Below, piece after piece: positions 1 to 6,845 of a stretch of 64,000 nt of DNA. Both the position numbers and the translations under genes were made by a program. The number at the start of each line of letters is the position of its first letter. The first letter of the stretch is position 1. A model generated the notes under the pieces. That model saw nothing but the letters and a program-made list of their open reading frames with translations, had not been told where the DNA came from and ran no database searches. The stretch covers positions 853,319 through 917,318 of the forward strand of contig NZ_KI669401.1 in assembly GCF_000507765.1 (NCBI RefSeq), in the 5' to 3' direction. The DNA is from Streptococcus parasanguinis CC87K. GTDB taxonomy: Bacteria > Bacillota > Bacilli > Lactobacillales > Streptococcaceae.

Positions 1-209
1 AAGGACAAGACAACCCCGCTGACCATGGCCACCATCCAGGAAAGCGAAACCTGGGCATCATAGTAGGTCTGAATCATCGGATTGGATTTCGAAATCTCCA
101 ACTGCTCGATATCTAGGTAAAAATTCAAGAAGAGATTGGCCACAAAGACCGCACAAGCCCCAATGATACTGACGACAACTAATTTTTGAATATCTTTTAC
201 TGAAAACAT
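1..209 (-). CDS. ABC transporter permease, FtsX-like (5' part only)
   Basis: Only the N-terminal 69 or so codons are present; the gene runs off the left edge. The translation starts MFSVKDIQKLVVVSIIGACAV and contains a hydrophobic segment at about residues 9-28, then a soluble stretch, then the start of a second hydrophobic segment. The ATG lies three bases after the stop of the upstream ATPase gene, so it is the last visible gene of the TetR-ATPase-permease operon. The N-terminal TM followed by an extracytoplasmic stretch, and pairing with a LolD/MacB-type ATPase, suggest an FtsX/MacB-type permease. The substrate cannot be told from this fragment. Confidence 0.75.
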   Translation of the reverse strand, partial: MFSVKDIQKLVVVSIIGACAVFVANLFLNFYLDIEQLEISKSNPMIQTYYDAQVSLSWMVAMVSGVVLS

Positions 210-212
210 GTC

Positions 213-893
213 TTACCATCCAATCTCATAGGCAGTCTGAGGCTGATCGTTGGTCACAACTTGGGTAATCTTGCCACTATTGACACGAATGATGGTTCTG
301 GCCATATCCGCAATATTTTGGTTGTGCGTCACCATAATGAGGGTAAAGCCTAGCTTTTCCTTTAACTTCCAGATATAGTCGAGAATCTTGCGCCCTGTTT
401 CTTCATCTAGGGCCCCCGTCGGCTCATCTAAGAAGAGAATCTCTGGCTTTTTGGCCAAGGCACGAGCAATGGAGACTCTCTGCTGTTCCCCACCAGACAA
501 TTCACTCGGATACTTGTCCAGCTTTTCGCCAAGCCCCAAATCTTCGATGATCTGCAAAAAATCATGATTATCTGCCAGGTCAGCTCCCATCTTTACATTT
601 TGTCTGACCGTTAGATTCGGCAATAGATAATACTGCTGAAAAATAAAGGCAATCTTCTCCCGTCTAAAGGCTGTCAATTGAGCATCCGTGAGTTGAGACA
701 AATCCTGTCCTTGAATGAGAATATGCCCCTCATCTACCTTTTCTAATCCGGATAACACGTTTAAGAGGGTTGACTTTCCTGATCCAGAAGGTCCCAGGAT
801 CACCACATCATCCTGGTCTTGAATCTGCAAATCAATCCCTTTTAAAACCTTGGTTTGGCCGTAACTTTTGTGAACATTTTCTAGTTGAATCAT
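213..893 (-). CDS. ABC transporter ATP-binding protein, LolD/MacB type
   Basis: This 226-aa cytoplasmic ATPase should power the permease encoded just downstream. Walker A is GPSGSGKST at residues 34-42, the signature LSGGE is at 132-136, and Walker B plus catalytic Glu is ILFLDE at 152-157, followed by a D-loop and a switch His (VTHN). The start at MIQLENV was chosen because AGGAAAG lies just upstream, whereas the longer frame would run into the TetR gene. Its ATG overlaps the TetR stop as ATGA, so the two are probably translationally coupled. The family handles peptides, lipoproteins or antimicrobials; the substrate here is unknown. Confidence 0.93.
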   Translation of the reverse strand: MIQLENVHKSYGQTKVLKGIDLQIQDQDDVVILGPSGSGKSTLLNVLSGLEKVDEGHILIQGQDLSQLTDAQLTAFRREKIAFIFQQYYLLPNLTVRQNVKMGADLADNHDFLQIIEDLGLGEKLDKYPSELSGGEQQRVSIARALAKKPEILFLDEPTGALDEETGRKILDYIWKLKEKLGFTLIMVTHNQNIADMARTIIRVNSGKITQVVTNDQPQTAYEIGW

Positions 894-1465
894 TTCTTTC
901 CTACCATTTCTTTGATGAGAGATTGACAAACTTCTGTCAATAAACCAATCACTTCTTCCATGCTGAACTGATAAATGCCAGAAGCAACCATAGAGGCCAT
1001 CCCGTGTGAGTAGATAAATAGATGCTGGTACAAGCGACTAGCTTCCTCTACAGTCAAAGGATAGTCTGCAACAATCGAATCCAGAACCAATTGGTAACTA
1101 TGATCCTTCATGGGAAGAAAATCTTGAAAGCGACGAATCGGATCTTTGCTAGGATTTTGGAAAAGCAATTGAAAAAGTTGGGGCTCTTTTGAGGCGAAAA
1201 GGATATAAGCAACCCCGACAGATCGGAAAGGCTTTTCATCTTCTAAGGCCTTGCGAATATACTCCACCACGACCATTTCCGCAGCACCAATAACTTCTGC
1301 TTGTAACTCAGCCATATTAGCAAATTGCCCAAAAATGACTCTTGGTGTAGCTCCCAGTTTCTCCGCTAATGCTCTAGCCGTCAAACTAGCCATGCCCTCT
1401 TCTCTCACCAATTGTAAAGCTGTCCCAATGATAGCTTCTTTACTAAATTTAACCTTGGGTGGCAT
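890..1465 (-). CDS. TetR-family transcriptional repressor of the ABC operon
   Basis: A 191-aa regulator with an N-terminal TetR helix-turn-helix (about residues 8-54; FSKEAIIGTALQLVREEG, then LTARALAEKLGATPRVIF) and a divergent C-terminal ligand-binding domain. The start MPPKVKF follows AAGGAG. It is first in an operon with the ATPase and permease genes. The leader contains a strong sigma-A-like promoter and an array of GCAAC/GTTGC inverted repeats between the -10 and the start codon, so autorepression and induction of the transporter by its substrate is the likely scheme. The inducer is unknown; related streptococcal units respond to antimicrobials or toxic lipids, which is only a guess here. 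Confidence 0.85.
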   Translation of the reverse strand: MPPKVKFSKEAIIGTALQLVREEGMASLTARALAEKLGATPRVIFGQFANMAELQAEVIGAAEMVVVEYIRKALEDEKPFRSVGVAYILFASKEPQLFQLLFQNPSKDPIRRFQDFLPMKDHSYQLVLDSIVADYPLTVEEASRLYQHLFIYSHGMASMVASGIYQFSMEEVIGLLTEVCQSLIKEMVGKK

Positions 1466-1478
1466 AAGACTCCTTTCA

Positions 1479-1507
1479 CGCAACAGTCGTTGCGCAACAT
1501 TTGTTAC
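1479..1507 (-). promoter_or_regulatory. Probable TetR operator array
   Basis: CGCAAC and GTTGCG (1479-1484, 1489-1494) form a 6-4-6 inverted repeat. The right arm continues as the perfect palindrome GTTGCGCAAC (1489-1498), followed by a further spaced half-site GTTAC. The array lies between the -10 at 1513-1518 and the TetR start codon, where a bound dimer would block transcription. Assignment to the adjacent TetR protein is inference from position and symmetry. Confidence 0.7.
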
Positions 1508-1512
1508 CTAAA

Positions 1513-1542
1513 AGAATACCATAACAAAATAAGACTTGTCAA
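1513..1542 (-). promoter_or_regulatory. Sigma-A promoter of the TetR-ABC operon
   Basis: Reading the minus strand: -35 TTGACA (1537-1542), 18-bp spacer, -10 TATTCT (1513-1518) with an extended TGG immediately upstream. Confidence 0.75.
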
Positions 1543-1568
1543 GAAAAATTCGTAAAGTATAAAGCAAA

Positions 1569-1602
1569 AGACCAGCCCACTGATATAAGTGAGGACTGGT
1601 CT
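1569..1602 (-). terminator. Intrinsic terminator after the aldo/keto reductase gene
   Basis: AGACCAG pairs with CTGGTCT, with a partly paired inner stem, followed on the minus strand by a T-rich run. It separates the reductase gene from the TetR operon. Confidence 0.75.
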
Positions 1603-1614
1603 ACTAATAAGATT

Positions 1615-2538
1615 CTAAGGCAAATCATTACCTGCAGCCAAGTAGATTTGGTACCATTCCTTGCGGGTTAAGGTCACTGCTGCTGCTTTCCCTGCTTCAA
1701 GGACATGCTGGGGTTTGGTCGTTCCGATGACAGCCTGCATCTTACCCGGATAGCGAAGGGCCCAAGCAAGGGCGATAGCTGTCGGAGTGACCTGGTATTT
1801 TTTCGCCAAGTCATTGAGGACGTGATTAAGGGCCGCAAACTCTTCCTTGCCCACAAAATTCCCTTTGAAATAGCCATGCTGGAGGACAGACCAGGCTTGA
1901 ATCACCGTATCGGTTAAGCGACAATACTCAAAGACACTGCCATCTCGCACGGCTGCTTTTGGTCCTTCCATATTGACATGAAAACCAGCTTCAAAGCTTG
2001 GTGTAAAGGCGGCACTCAACTGCAACTGGTTGACCTTGAGTGGCTGTTTGACAGCCGTCTTAAGCAATTCCATCATCATAGGATTTTGATTGGACACCCC
2101 AAAATGACGAACCTTGCCCGCTTGCTCCAAGTGATCAAAAGCTGCTGCCACTTCTTCAGGCTCCATGAGGGCATCCGGTCGATGAAGGAGAAGACTATCT
2201 AAGCGCTCGATCTGCAGACGCTCGAGAATGCCATCAACTGAGTCCAAAATATAGTCCTTCGAAAAGTCGAAATAAGTAAAGCCGTCTTTGCGAATCCCAC
2301 ACTTGGACTGGATCCACATCTGGTCCCGAAGATCCGGACGTCGCTTGAGAACCCTACCCAGCAGGACCTCACACTGGCCGTCTCCATAGATATCCGCTAA
2401 GTCAAAAGTGTTGATCCCAATCGATAAAGCTGCCTCTACCAAGCCCTCCACCTCGTCTTCACTCATCTGACTGATCCGCATCATCCCAAGGACAATCGTG
2501 GACAGACGCTCATTTTCAGCAAACTCAATATAGTTCAT
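1615..2538 (-). CDS. Aldo/keto reductase family oxidoreductase
   Basis: This 307-aa protein is a TIM-barrel NAD(P)H-dependent carbonyl reductase. The family catalytic tetrad is visible: Asp46 and Tyr51 in FDLADIYGDG, Lys79 in QSKCGI and His119 in LLHRPD. The C-terminal cofactor region (VIGTTKPQHV) is intact. The length fits the YdhF-like subfamily. It has a good ribosome site (AAGGAGG) and is monocistronic between two terminators. The physiological substrate is not deducible. It is unrelated in sequence to the flanking ABC operons and probably independent of them. Confidence 0.9.
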   Translation of the reverse strand: MNYIEFAENERLSTIVLGMMRISQMSEDEVEGLVEAALSIGINTFDLADIYGDGQCEVLLGRVLKRRPDLRDQMWIQSKCGIRKDGFTYFDFSKDYILDSVDGILERLQIERLDSLLLHRPDALMEPEEVAAAFDHLEQAGKVRHFGVSNQNPMMMELLKTAVKQPLKVNQLQLSAAFTPSFEAGFHVNMEGPKAAVRDGSVFEYCRLTDTVIQAWSVLQHGYFKGNFVGKEEFAALNHVLNDLAKKYQVTPTAIALAWALRYPGKMQAVIGTTKPQHVLEAGKAAAVTLTRKEWYQIYLAAGNDLP

Positions 2539-2600
2539 GTCCGCCTCCTTTTCTGTAGTTCTATTGTATTGAAAAGGCTTGCAAAAGTCAATTTGAAATC

Positions 2601-2629
2601 AAAAAGCCCTCAGCGATAACTGAGAGCTT
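2601..2629 (-). terminator. Terminator of the XRE/DUF3169/ABC-2 operon
   Basis: Imperfect stem of AAGCTCTCAG with CTGAGGGCTT followed by TTTTTG on the minus strand, a few bases after the permease stop codon. Confidence 0.75.
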
Positions 2630-2635
2630 ATCTAA

Positions 2636-3850
2636 TTAGCGATAGCTAAGAGCACGTTTGATGGTCTTCCATGGTCCGAGGTCATCGGTCTGAAGGATCA
2701 GGCTCGCATAGATACGGGCAATGAGCACTGTTCCCACAATGGTAAAGAGAACTGCAATTCCCAATGAACCCCAAGCTTCAAGACCAGTCGCGTAGCCATT
2801 GATGGTACGGAATGGCATGAAGAAGGTTGAGATAAAAGGAATGTAGGAACCGATCTTTAATAAGAAGACATCACCGGCACTTCCCAAGGTGGTTACCCCA
2901 AGGAAGCTAAAGATAACTAACATCATCAGTGGCGAAATCGCTTTTCCTGAATCTTCAGGTCGTGCAACTGTGGAACCTAAGAAGGCAGAGAGCACCACAT
3001 ACATAAAGATCCCAAGGATAATGAAGAAGACGGTATTAAGCGAGATCGCTTCTGCTAGGTGTTGGGTAATTGGAGAGTTTGGAGCGAGAATATCCTTGAC
3101 AACTGGGATATCTGCTCTAAAAATCCAAACAGCTACTAACCCAACGACATAGACAAAAATATGGGTAAAAATCACTCCGAAGAGTCCGAGCATGCGTGCG
3201 AAGAAATAGTCGGTTGCTTTGATACTAGAGAAGACCACTTCCATGATCTTGGTTCCCTTTTCACTGGCCACTTCTTGGGCTGTGATACTAGAGTAGAAGA
3301 TCAAAATCATATAAAGCAGCATTCCCAGACCACCTGCAACCATGGTTTGCACCATTTTCAAGCCTTCTTTTTTCTCGTCAATTTTTTCTTTGAGAGAAAC
3401 CTGTTGAGACAAGGCTGTCAGCTGCTCTTTGCTTAGATTGGCACGCGCTAGATTGATCCCTTGTTGGACCTGGCTTAATTTCGCAGTGACAAGGCTTTTC
3501 AATTCCATTTTCATGGCTTGATCACCCACATAAGTGGCTTCTAGCTGGCCATCTTTTTCATCGACCGTTAGGTAAGCAGCTGCTTTCTCATCCTTGATAG
3601 CTTTTTTAGCTGCAGCTTCATCCTTGTAGTCCAAGGTCAAGCCATCAGTTCCTTTGAGACTTTCTTTGACAGCTGGAACTTCTGTCACCAAGGCCACCTG
3701 GTTTTTGGCATCTGTAGAAGAACCTGTCAGATAACCGATTCCAATGCTCAATCCTAAAAAGAGGAAGGGACCGAAGACCATGAAGAGGAAACTCCATGAT
3801 TTCACTTGTCTGATATAGGTTTCTTTCATTACGACAAACATCTGTTTCAT
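2636..3850 (-). CDS. ABC-2 type permease (NatB-like)
   Basis: A 404-aa membrane protein with an N-terminal TM (about residues 20-40), a long extracytoplasmic domain (about 45-170) rich in Lys/Glu, and five or more C-terminal TMs beginning near 177. This is the architecture of NatB/YhaP exporters. The ATG overlaps the stop of the ATPase gene (ATGA), so the two are coupled. NatB relatives move Na+ or amphipathic compounds and peptides; the substrate is not inferable. It is the last gene of a five-gene operon. Confidence 0.88.
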   Translation of the reverse strand: MKQMFVVMKETYIRQVKSWSFLFMVFGPFLFLGLSIGIGYLTGSSTDAKNQVALVTEVPAVKESLKGTDGLTLDYKDEAAAKKAIKDEKAAAYLTVDEKDGQLEATYVGDQAMKMELKSLVTAKLSQVQQGINLARANLSKEQLTALSQQVSLKEKIDEKKEGLKMVQTMVAGGLGMLLYMILIFYSSITAQEVASEKGTKIMEVVFSSIKATDYFFARMLGLFGVIFTHIFVYVVGLVAVWIFRADIPVVKDILAPNSPITQHLAEAISLNTVFFIILGIFMYVVLSAFLGSTVARPEDSGKAISPLMMLVIFSFLGVTTLGSAGDVFLLKIGSYIPFISTFFMPFRTINGYATGLEAWGSLGIAVLFTIVGTVLIARIYASLILQTDDLGPWKTIKRALSYR

Positions 3851-4740
3851 ACTTCTACTCCTGATTCAAGTTTAAAAATCTCATCAATAGTTGGGGCTTG
3901 GTGGTCAAAGGTTGCTAGGTAGCGACCCTTGGTCAAGCGGTCAAATAATTCTGGACCAGCTGACGCATCATCCAAGATCAACTTCCAAGTACCTTGCTTG
4001 GTCATGCTGACCTTGGTCACGTGTGGCAGAGCTTCTAGCTCTTCTTTGCTAAAGTCGTTAGAAACAAAGAGACGAGTCTTGCCATAGCTATTACGGACCT
4101 CTTGGACTGGCCCTGAAAGGACAACCGAACCATCACGGATCATTAGGATATCATCACACAACTCTTCGACATTGGTCATGACGTGGTCAGAAAAGATAAT
4201 GGTTGCCCCACGCTCTTTTTCTTCAAAAATGACCTGCTTGAGCACTTCTGTATTGACCGGATCCAAGCCGCTAAAGGGTTCATCTAAAATGATCAATTTA
4301 GGCTCATGGATCAAGGTGATGATCAATTGAACCTTCTGTTGGTTCCCTTTTGAGAGACTCTTTATTTTATCGGTCAATTTTCCTTTTACTTGGAGTTTTT
4401 CCATCCAGGTCGGTAATTTTTCCTTGACCTCAGCAGTGCTCATTCCTTTTAAGGCAGCCAAATAGCGGACCTGCTCAAAAATCGTGAGTTTTGGCATAAG
4501 ACTACGTTCTTCTGGCAAATAGCCAATTTCCTTGTAGGTTTCTTGGGTGATCGCTTTGCCACCTAGGCGAATCTCGCCACTGTAGTCCAAAAAGCGCAAG
4601 ATACTGTGGAAAATAGTTGTTTTCCCGGCACCATTTTTCCCAACTAAGCCAAGGATATGCCCTTGTTGAGCTGTCAGATCTACTCCGAAGAGAACCTGCT
4701 TATTCCCAAAGCTTTTTTCTAAATTTCTAATTTCTAACAT
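3847..4740 (-). CDS. ABC transporter ATP-binding protein (NatA-like)
   Basis: A 297-aa ATPase with Walker A (GKNGAGKTT, near residue 36), a variant signature LSKGNQQKV, Walker B LIILDEP and a C-terminal accessory domain of about 90 residues typical of NatA/CcmA-type exporters. The signature has K in place of the usual first G of LSGGQ, which is common in this subfamily. It pairs with the overlapping permease gene and follows the DUF3169 gene by 11 bp. Confidence 0.93.
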   Translation of the reverse strand: MLEIRNLEKSFGNKQVLFGVDLTAQQGHILGLVGKNGAGKTTIFHSILRFLDYSGEIRLGGKAITQETYKEIGYLPEERSLMPKLTIFEQVRYLAALKGMSTAEVKEKLPTWMEKLQVKGKLTDKIKSLSKGNQQKVQLIITLIHEPKLIILDEPFSGLDPVNTEVLKQVIFEEKERGATIIFSDHVMTNVEELCDDILMIRDGSVVLSGPVQEVRNSYGKTRLFVSNDFSKEELEALPHVTKVSMTKQGTWKLILDDASAGPELFDRLTKGRYLATFDHQAPTIDEIFKLESGVEV

Positions 4741-4751
4741 AGATGACTCCT

Positions 4752-5549
4752 CTACTCTTTATAATAACGTTTGGTAATCTTGTATTGTGAGACCAAGATA
4801 TAGACATAAATCAGTGATACCACTACTAATGCTAACAAGATATCTGTATGGAAAGCAATGCCAACTAAGAATATCGCAATTAAGGAAATCGGTAAGATAT
4901 AATTGCTTAACTTAATGATAATTTCATAGTTTTCCTCGTAGCTAATCTGCTTTTCTGCTTCATCCATCATACTCATCATAAATTCACGCACTTCCTTGGC
5001 ATTGGCATTGCGGGGAATCGGTTTTCCATAAATCAGATGGAAGGTCTTGCGAAAGAAGATATCCGATAGGAAAAATAGGGCAATCAAGACAAGAAAGAGA
5101 TAGAGCATGGTAAAGTCTCCAAAGATAAAAGCCATGTCCCCAGCGCCAGGTCTATCTAAGTAAACCAATTGACTATAAAAAATGACGAATAAAAAGTAGG
5201 GCAAGATCATGATGCCTTTAAAAATGGTCGCTAAGCCATATAGTTTTTTCTTCTGGATGTCATAGTGATAGGCTTCATCATCGTCTTCTATTTGGAGCAT
5301 TTTTTGATGGACTTTTCTCGCGCACATCAGTAAGGTTATCGTGAGTATAAATGCGACTAAGAATAAAACTGCTGAGCCCAAAAGAAGTACTTCTTTACTA
5401 AAGAAGGATTGGATTTCTAGGGGCTTTTCGGATCCAAACATTCCTGTCAAAAAACTGATAACTCCTCCTATCAAGCCGGAAACTGTAATGATCCCTACAT
5501 TTCTCCAAAAACGAAAACGGGCTGACCTTTCTTTATACTTCTTTTTCAT
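4752..5549 (-). CDS. DUF3169-type membrane protein of unknown function
   Basis: A 265-aa protein with about six predicted membrane segments (residues about 17-37, 53-75, 110-126, 142-162, 215-231, 236-252) and a charged loop near 80-105 (QIEDDDEAYHYDIQKKK). Its pattern matches what I remember of DUF3169 proteins, which commonly sit beside XRE regulators and ABC-2 genes in Firmicutes. It lies between the XRE regulator (stop 2 bp upstream) and natA (11 bp downstream). No catalytic motif is seen. It could be an accessory transporter subunit or a sensor; this is unproven. Confidence 0.8.
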   Translation of the reverse strand: MKKKYKERSARFRFWRNVGIITVSGLIGGVISFLTGMFGSEKPLEIQSFFSKEVLLLGSAVLFLVAFILTITLLMCARKVHQKMLQIEDDDEAYHYDIQKKKLYGLATIFKGIMILPYFLFVIFYSQLVYLDRPGAGDMAFIFGDFTMLYLFLVLIALFFLSDIFFRKTFHLIYGKPIPRNANAKEVREFMMSMMDEAEKQISYEENYEIIIKLSNYILPISLIAIFLVGIAFHTDILLALVVVSLIYVYILVSQYKITKRYYKE

Positions 5550-5551
5550 TG

Positions 5552-5761
5552 TTATTCCTCTTCCTCTACTAGACTAAAAACATTTTCCACCGGTTCCTTG
5601 AATATCTGGGCGATGGTGATGGCAATGATAACCGAAGGGGTGTATTCACCCCGCTCCAAGAGACTGATAGACTGGCGCGAGACTCCAGCTAGCTTGGCTA
5701 GCTCGGATTGGTTGAGCCCATCACGCGCCCTCAGCTCTTTCAATCGATTTTTTAAGATCAT
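5552..5761 (-). CDS. XRE-family helix-turn-helix regulator
   Basis: This 69-aa protein is little more than a Cro/CI-type HTH: LKELRARDGLNQSELAKLAG then VSRQSISLLERGEYTPSV cover about residues 7-43. It resembles the YozG/Rbr-like mini-repressors. The ribosome site AGGAGG is well placed. It is the second gene of the operon, and the palindrome overlapping the operon promoter is its obvious candidate target, implying autoregulation. Confidence 0.93.
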   Translation of the reverse strand: MILKNRLKELRARDGLNQSELAKLAGVSRQSISLLERGEYTPSVIIAITIAQIFKEPVENVFSLVEEEE

Positions 5762-5773
5762 GGCTTTCGCCTC

Positions 5774-6082
5774 CTATAGCTGAACATCTTGAATATCTTC
5801 GATGCGAACTAATTTTGTCTCGCTTTGTTGTTTATTATTCACACGAGTCAGTTTGACCCAATCTTCATCGATATCCATAATTTCATATTTGGTTCCAAAA
5901 CCATTTACTGTGACAGTGACCGTTTGGCCTTTCAATTCTTCTAAAAGTCTAGACATGTCTTGATTTCCTTTCACTTGTTTTTCTAATCGTCTAATGCGTT
6001 TGCTCAACCTTTTTATCTTCTTTTCTGAGCTTGCATAAATGATAAGCAGAAAAGGGATAAATAGAATCCATATGGCTCCCAT
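5774..6082 (-). CDS. Small membrane-anchored protein of unknown function
   Basis: The chosen start (MGAIWILFIPFLL) follows a strong GGGAGG; an upstream in-frame ATG at 6142 lies in the promoter -35. The 102-aa product has one N-terminal TM (residues about 2-17), a basic coiled-coil-like stretch (KKIKRLSKRIRRLEKQV) and a C-terminal compact domain (VTVTVNGFGTKYEIMDIDED to the end) that looks like a small beta-barrel. First gene of the XRE/DUF3169/ABC-2 operon. I do not recognise a named family. It could sense or modulate the transporter. Confidence 0.75.
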   Translation of the reverse strand: MGAIWILFIPFLLIIYASSEKKIKRLSKRIRRLEKQVKGNQDMSRLLEELKGQTVTVTVNGFGTKYEIMDIDEDWVKLTRVNNKQQSETKLVRIEDIQDVQL

Positions 6083-6113
6083 AAGAAACCCTCCCCTTCT
6101 TTCAACTAAAATT

Positions 6114-6142
6114 ATTGTAACACTTCTTTTTCTTTTTGACAA
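6114..6142 (-). promoter_or_regulatory. Promoter of the XRE/DUF3169/ABC-2 operon
   Basis: Minus strand: -35 TTGTCA (6137-6142), 17-bp spacer, -10 TACAAT (6114-6119). The -35 lies inside the palindrome described separately. Confidence 0.7.
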
Positions 6143-6179
6143 GTATATTTGTCAAAAAAATAAAAATATTTGTCAAAAA
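6133..6179. promoter_or_regulatory. Candidate XRE operator: palindrome plus extra half-site
   Basis: TTTTTGACAA (6133-6142) and TTGTCAAAAA (6149-6158) form a perfect 10-bp inverted repeat with a 6-bp spacer. The 14-mer ATATTTGTCAAAAA occurs at 6145-6158 and again at 6166-6179, exactly 21 bp (two helical turns) away. The palindrome covers the -35 of the operon promoter. Confidence 0.7.
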
Positions 6180-6260
6180 TAACAGGATGGTTGACATGGA
6201 TATTTTGAGGTAAGAAATAAAAGGCCCGCATTTGCGCACCTTTTAACGATCCTTTTTCCA

Positions 6261-6290
6261 TTGACAAGATTTAGAAAAAATTTTTATAAT
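6261..6290 (+). promoter_or_regulatory. Promoter of the GNAT gene
   Basis: TTGACA (6261-6266), 18-bp spacer, TATAAT (6285-6290), 28 bp before the ATG. Confidence 0.75.
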
Positions 6291-6318
6291 GAAGAAAATA
6301 CTACTAAGGAGAATCTAC

Positions 6319-6789
6319 ATGACGATTCGTATAGCTCAACCAAATGATATTCCCCACTTGCTTGACCTCTTGGAACAGATTCTTTCCGTTCACCACCAAG
6401 CCCGTCCAGATATTTTCAAGGAAAGTGGCGGAAAATATAGTGAAGAAGAGTTAGAACAGTTAATGGCACAAGATCAGACACCAATTTTCGTCTATGAAAA
6501 TGCGGATGGCCAGATCCTAGGACATCTCTTCGTCACTATTAAAGAAGTCTCTGACAATCCTGTACTTCATCCGATAAAAACCCTCTTCATCGAGGACTTG
6601 TGTGTCGATCAAGCAACGCGTGGACAAAAAATCGGCGATCAACTTTATCAGTTTGCCCTTCGTTATGCCAAGGAAATCGGATGCTACAACATGACACTTA
6701 ATGTCTGGAATGACAATGAAAGAGCCCTTCGCTTCTATCAAAGACAGGGAATGAAGCCTCAAGAAACTGTCATGGAAACCATCTTATAA
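6319..6789 (+). CDS. GNAT-family N-acetyltransferase
   Basis: A 156-aa acetyl-CoA-dependent acetyltransferase. The acetyl-CoA-binding motif A is present in IEDLCVDQATRGQKIGDQLY (about residues 91-110) and motif B near LNVWNDNERALRFYQRQGM. The start MTIRIAQPND follows AAGGAG; an earlier in-frame ATG lies within the -10 and cannot be used. It is monocistronic, divergent from the XRE operon and convergent with pheT. The substrate (protein N-terminus, small amine or antibiotic) cannot be told. Confidence 0.9.
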   Translation: MTIRIAQPNDIPHLLDLLEQILSVHHQARPDIFKESGGKYSEEELEQLMAQDQTPIFVYENADGQILGHLFVTIKEVSDNPVLHPIKTLFIEDLCVDQATRGQKIGDQLYQFALRYAKEIGCYNMTLNVWNDNERALRFYQRQGMKPQETVMETIL

Positions 6790-6797
6790 AACTGATT

Positions 6798-6831
6798 AAA
6801 AAACCGTTGATGAATCTCATCAACGGTTTTT
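6798..6831. terminator. Bidirectional terminator between GNAT and pheT
   Basis: AAAACCGTTGAT pairs with ATCAACGGTTTT around a short loop, with A-tract and T-tract flanks suited to both converging genes. Confidence 0.85.
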
Positions 6832-6845
6832 CCTATACACATTTG

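Noticed and set aside
6220..6250. AAAAGG...CCTTTT inverted repeat between the XRE operon and GNAT
   Set aside because: It lies between divergent promoters, where a terminator is not needed, and the inner pairing is poor.
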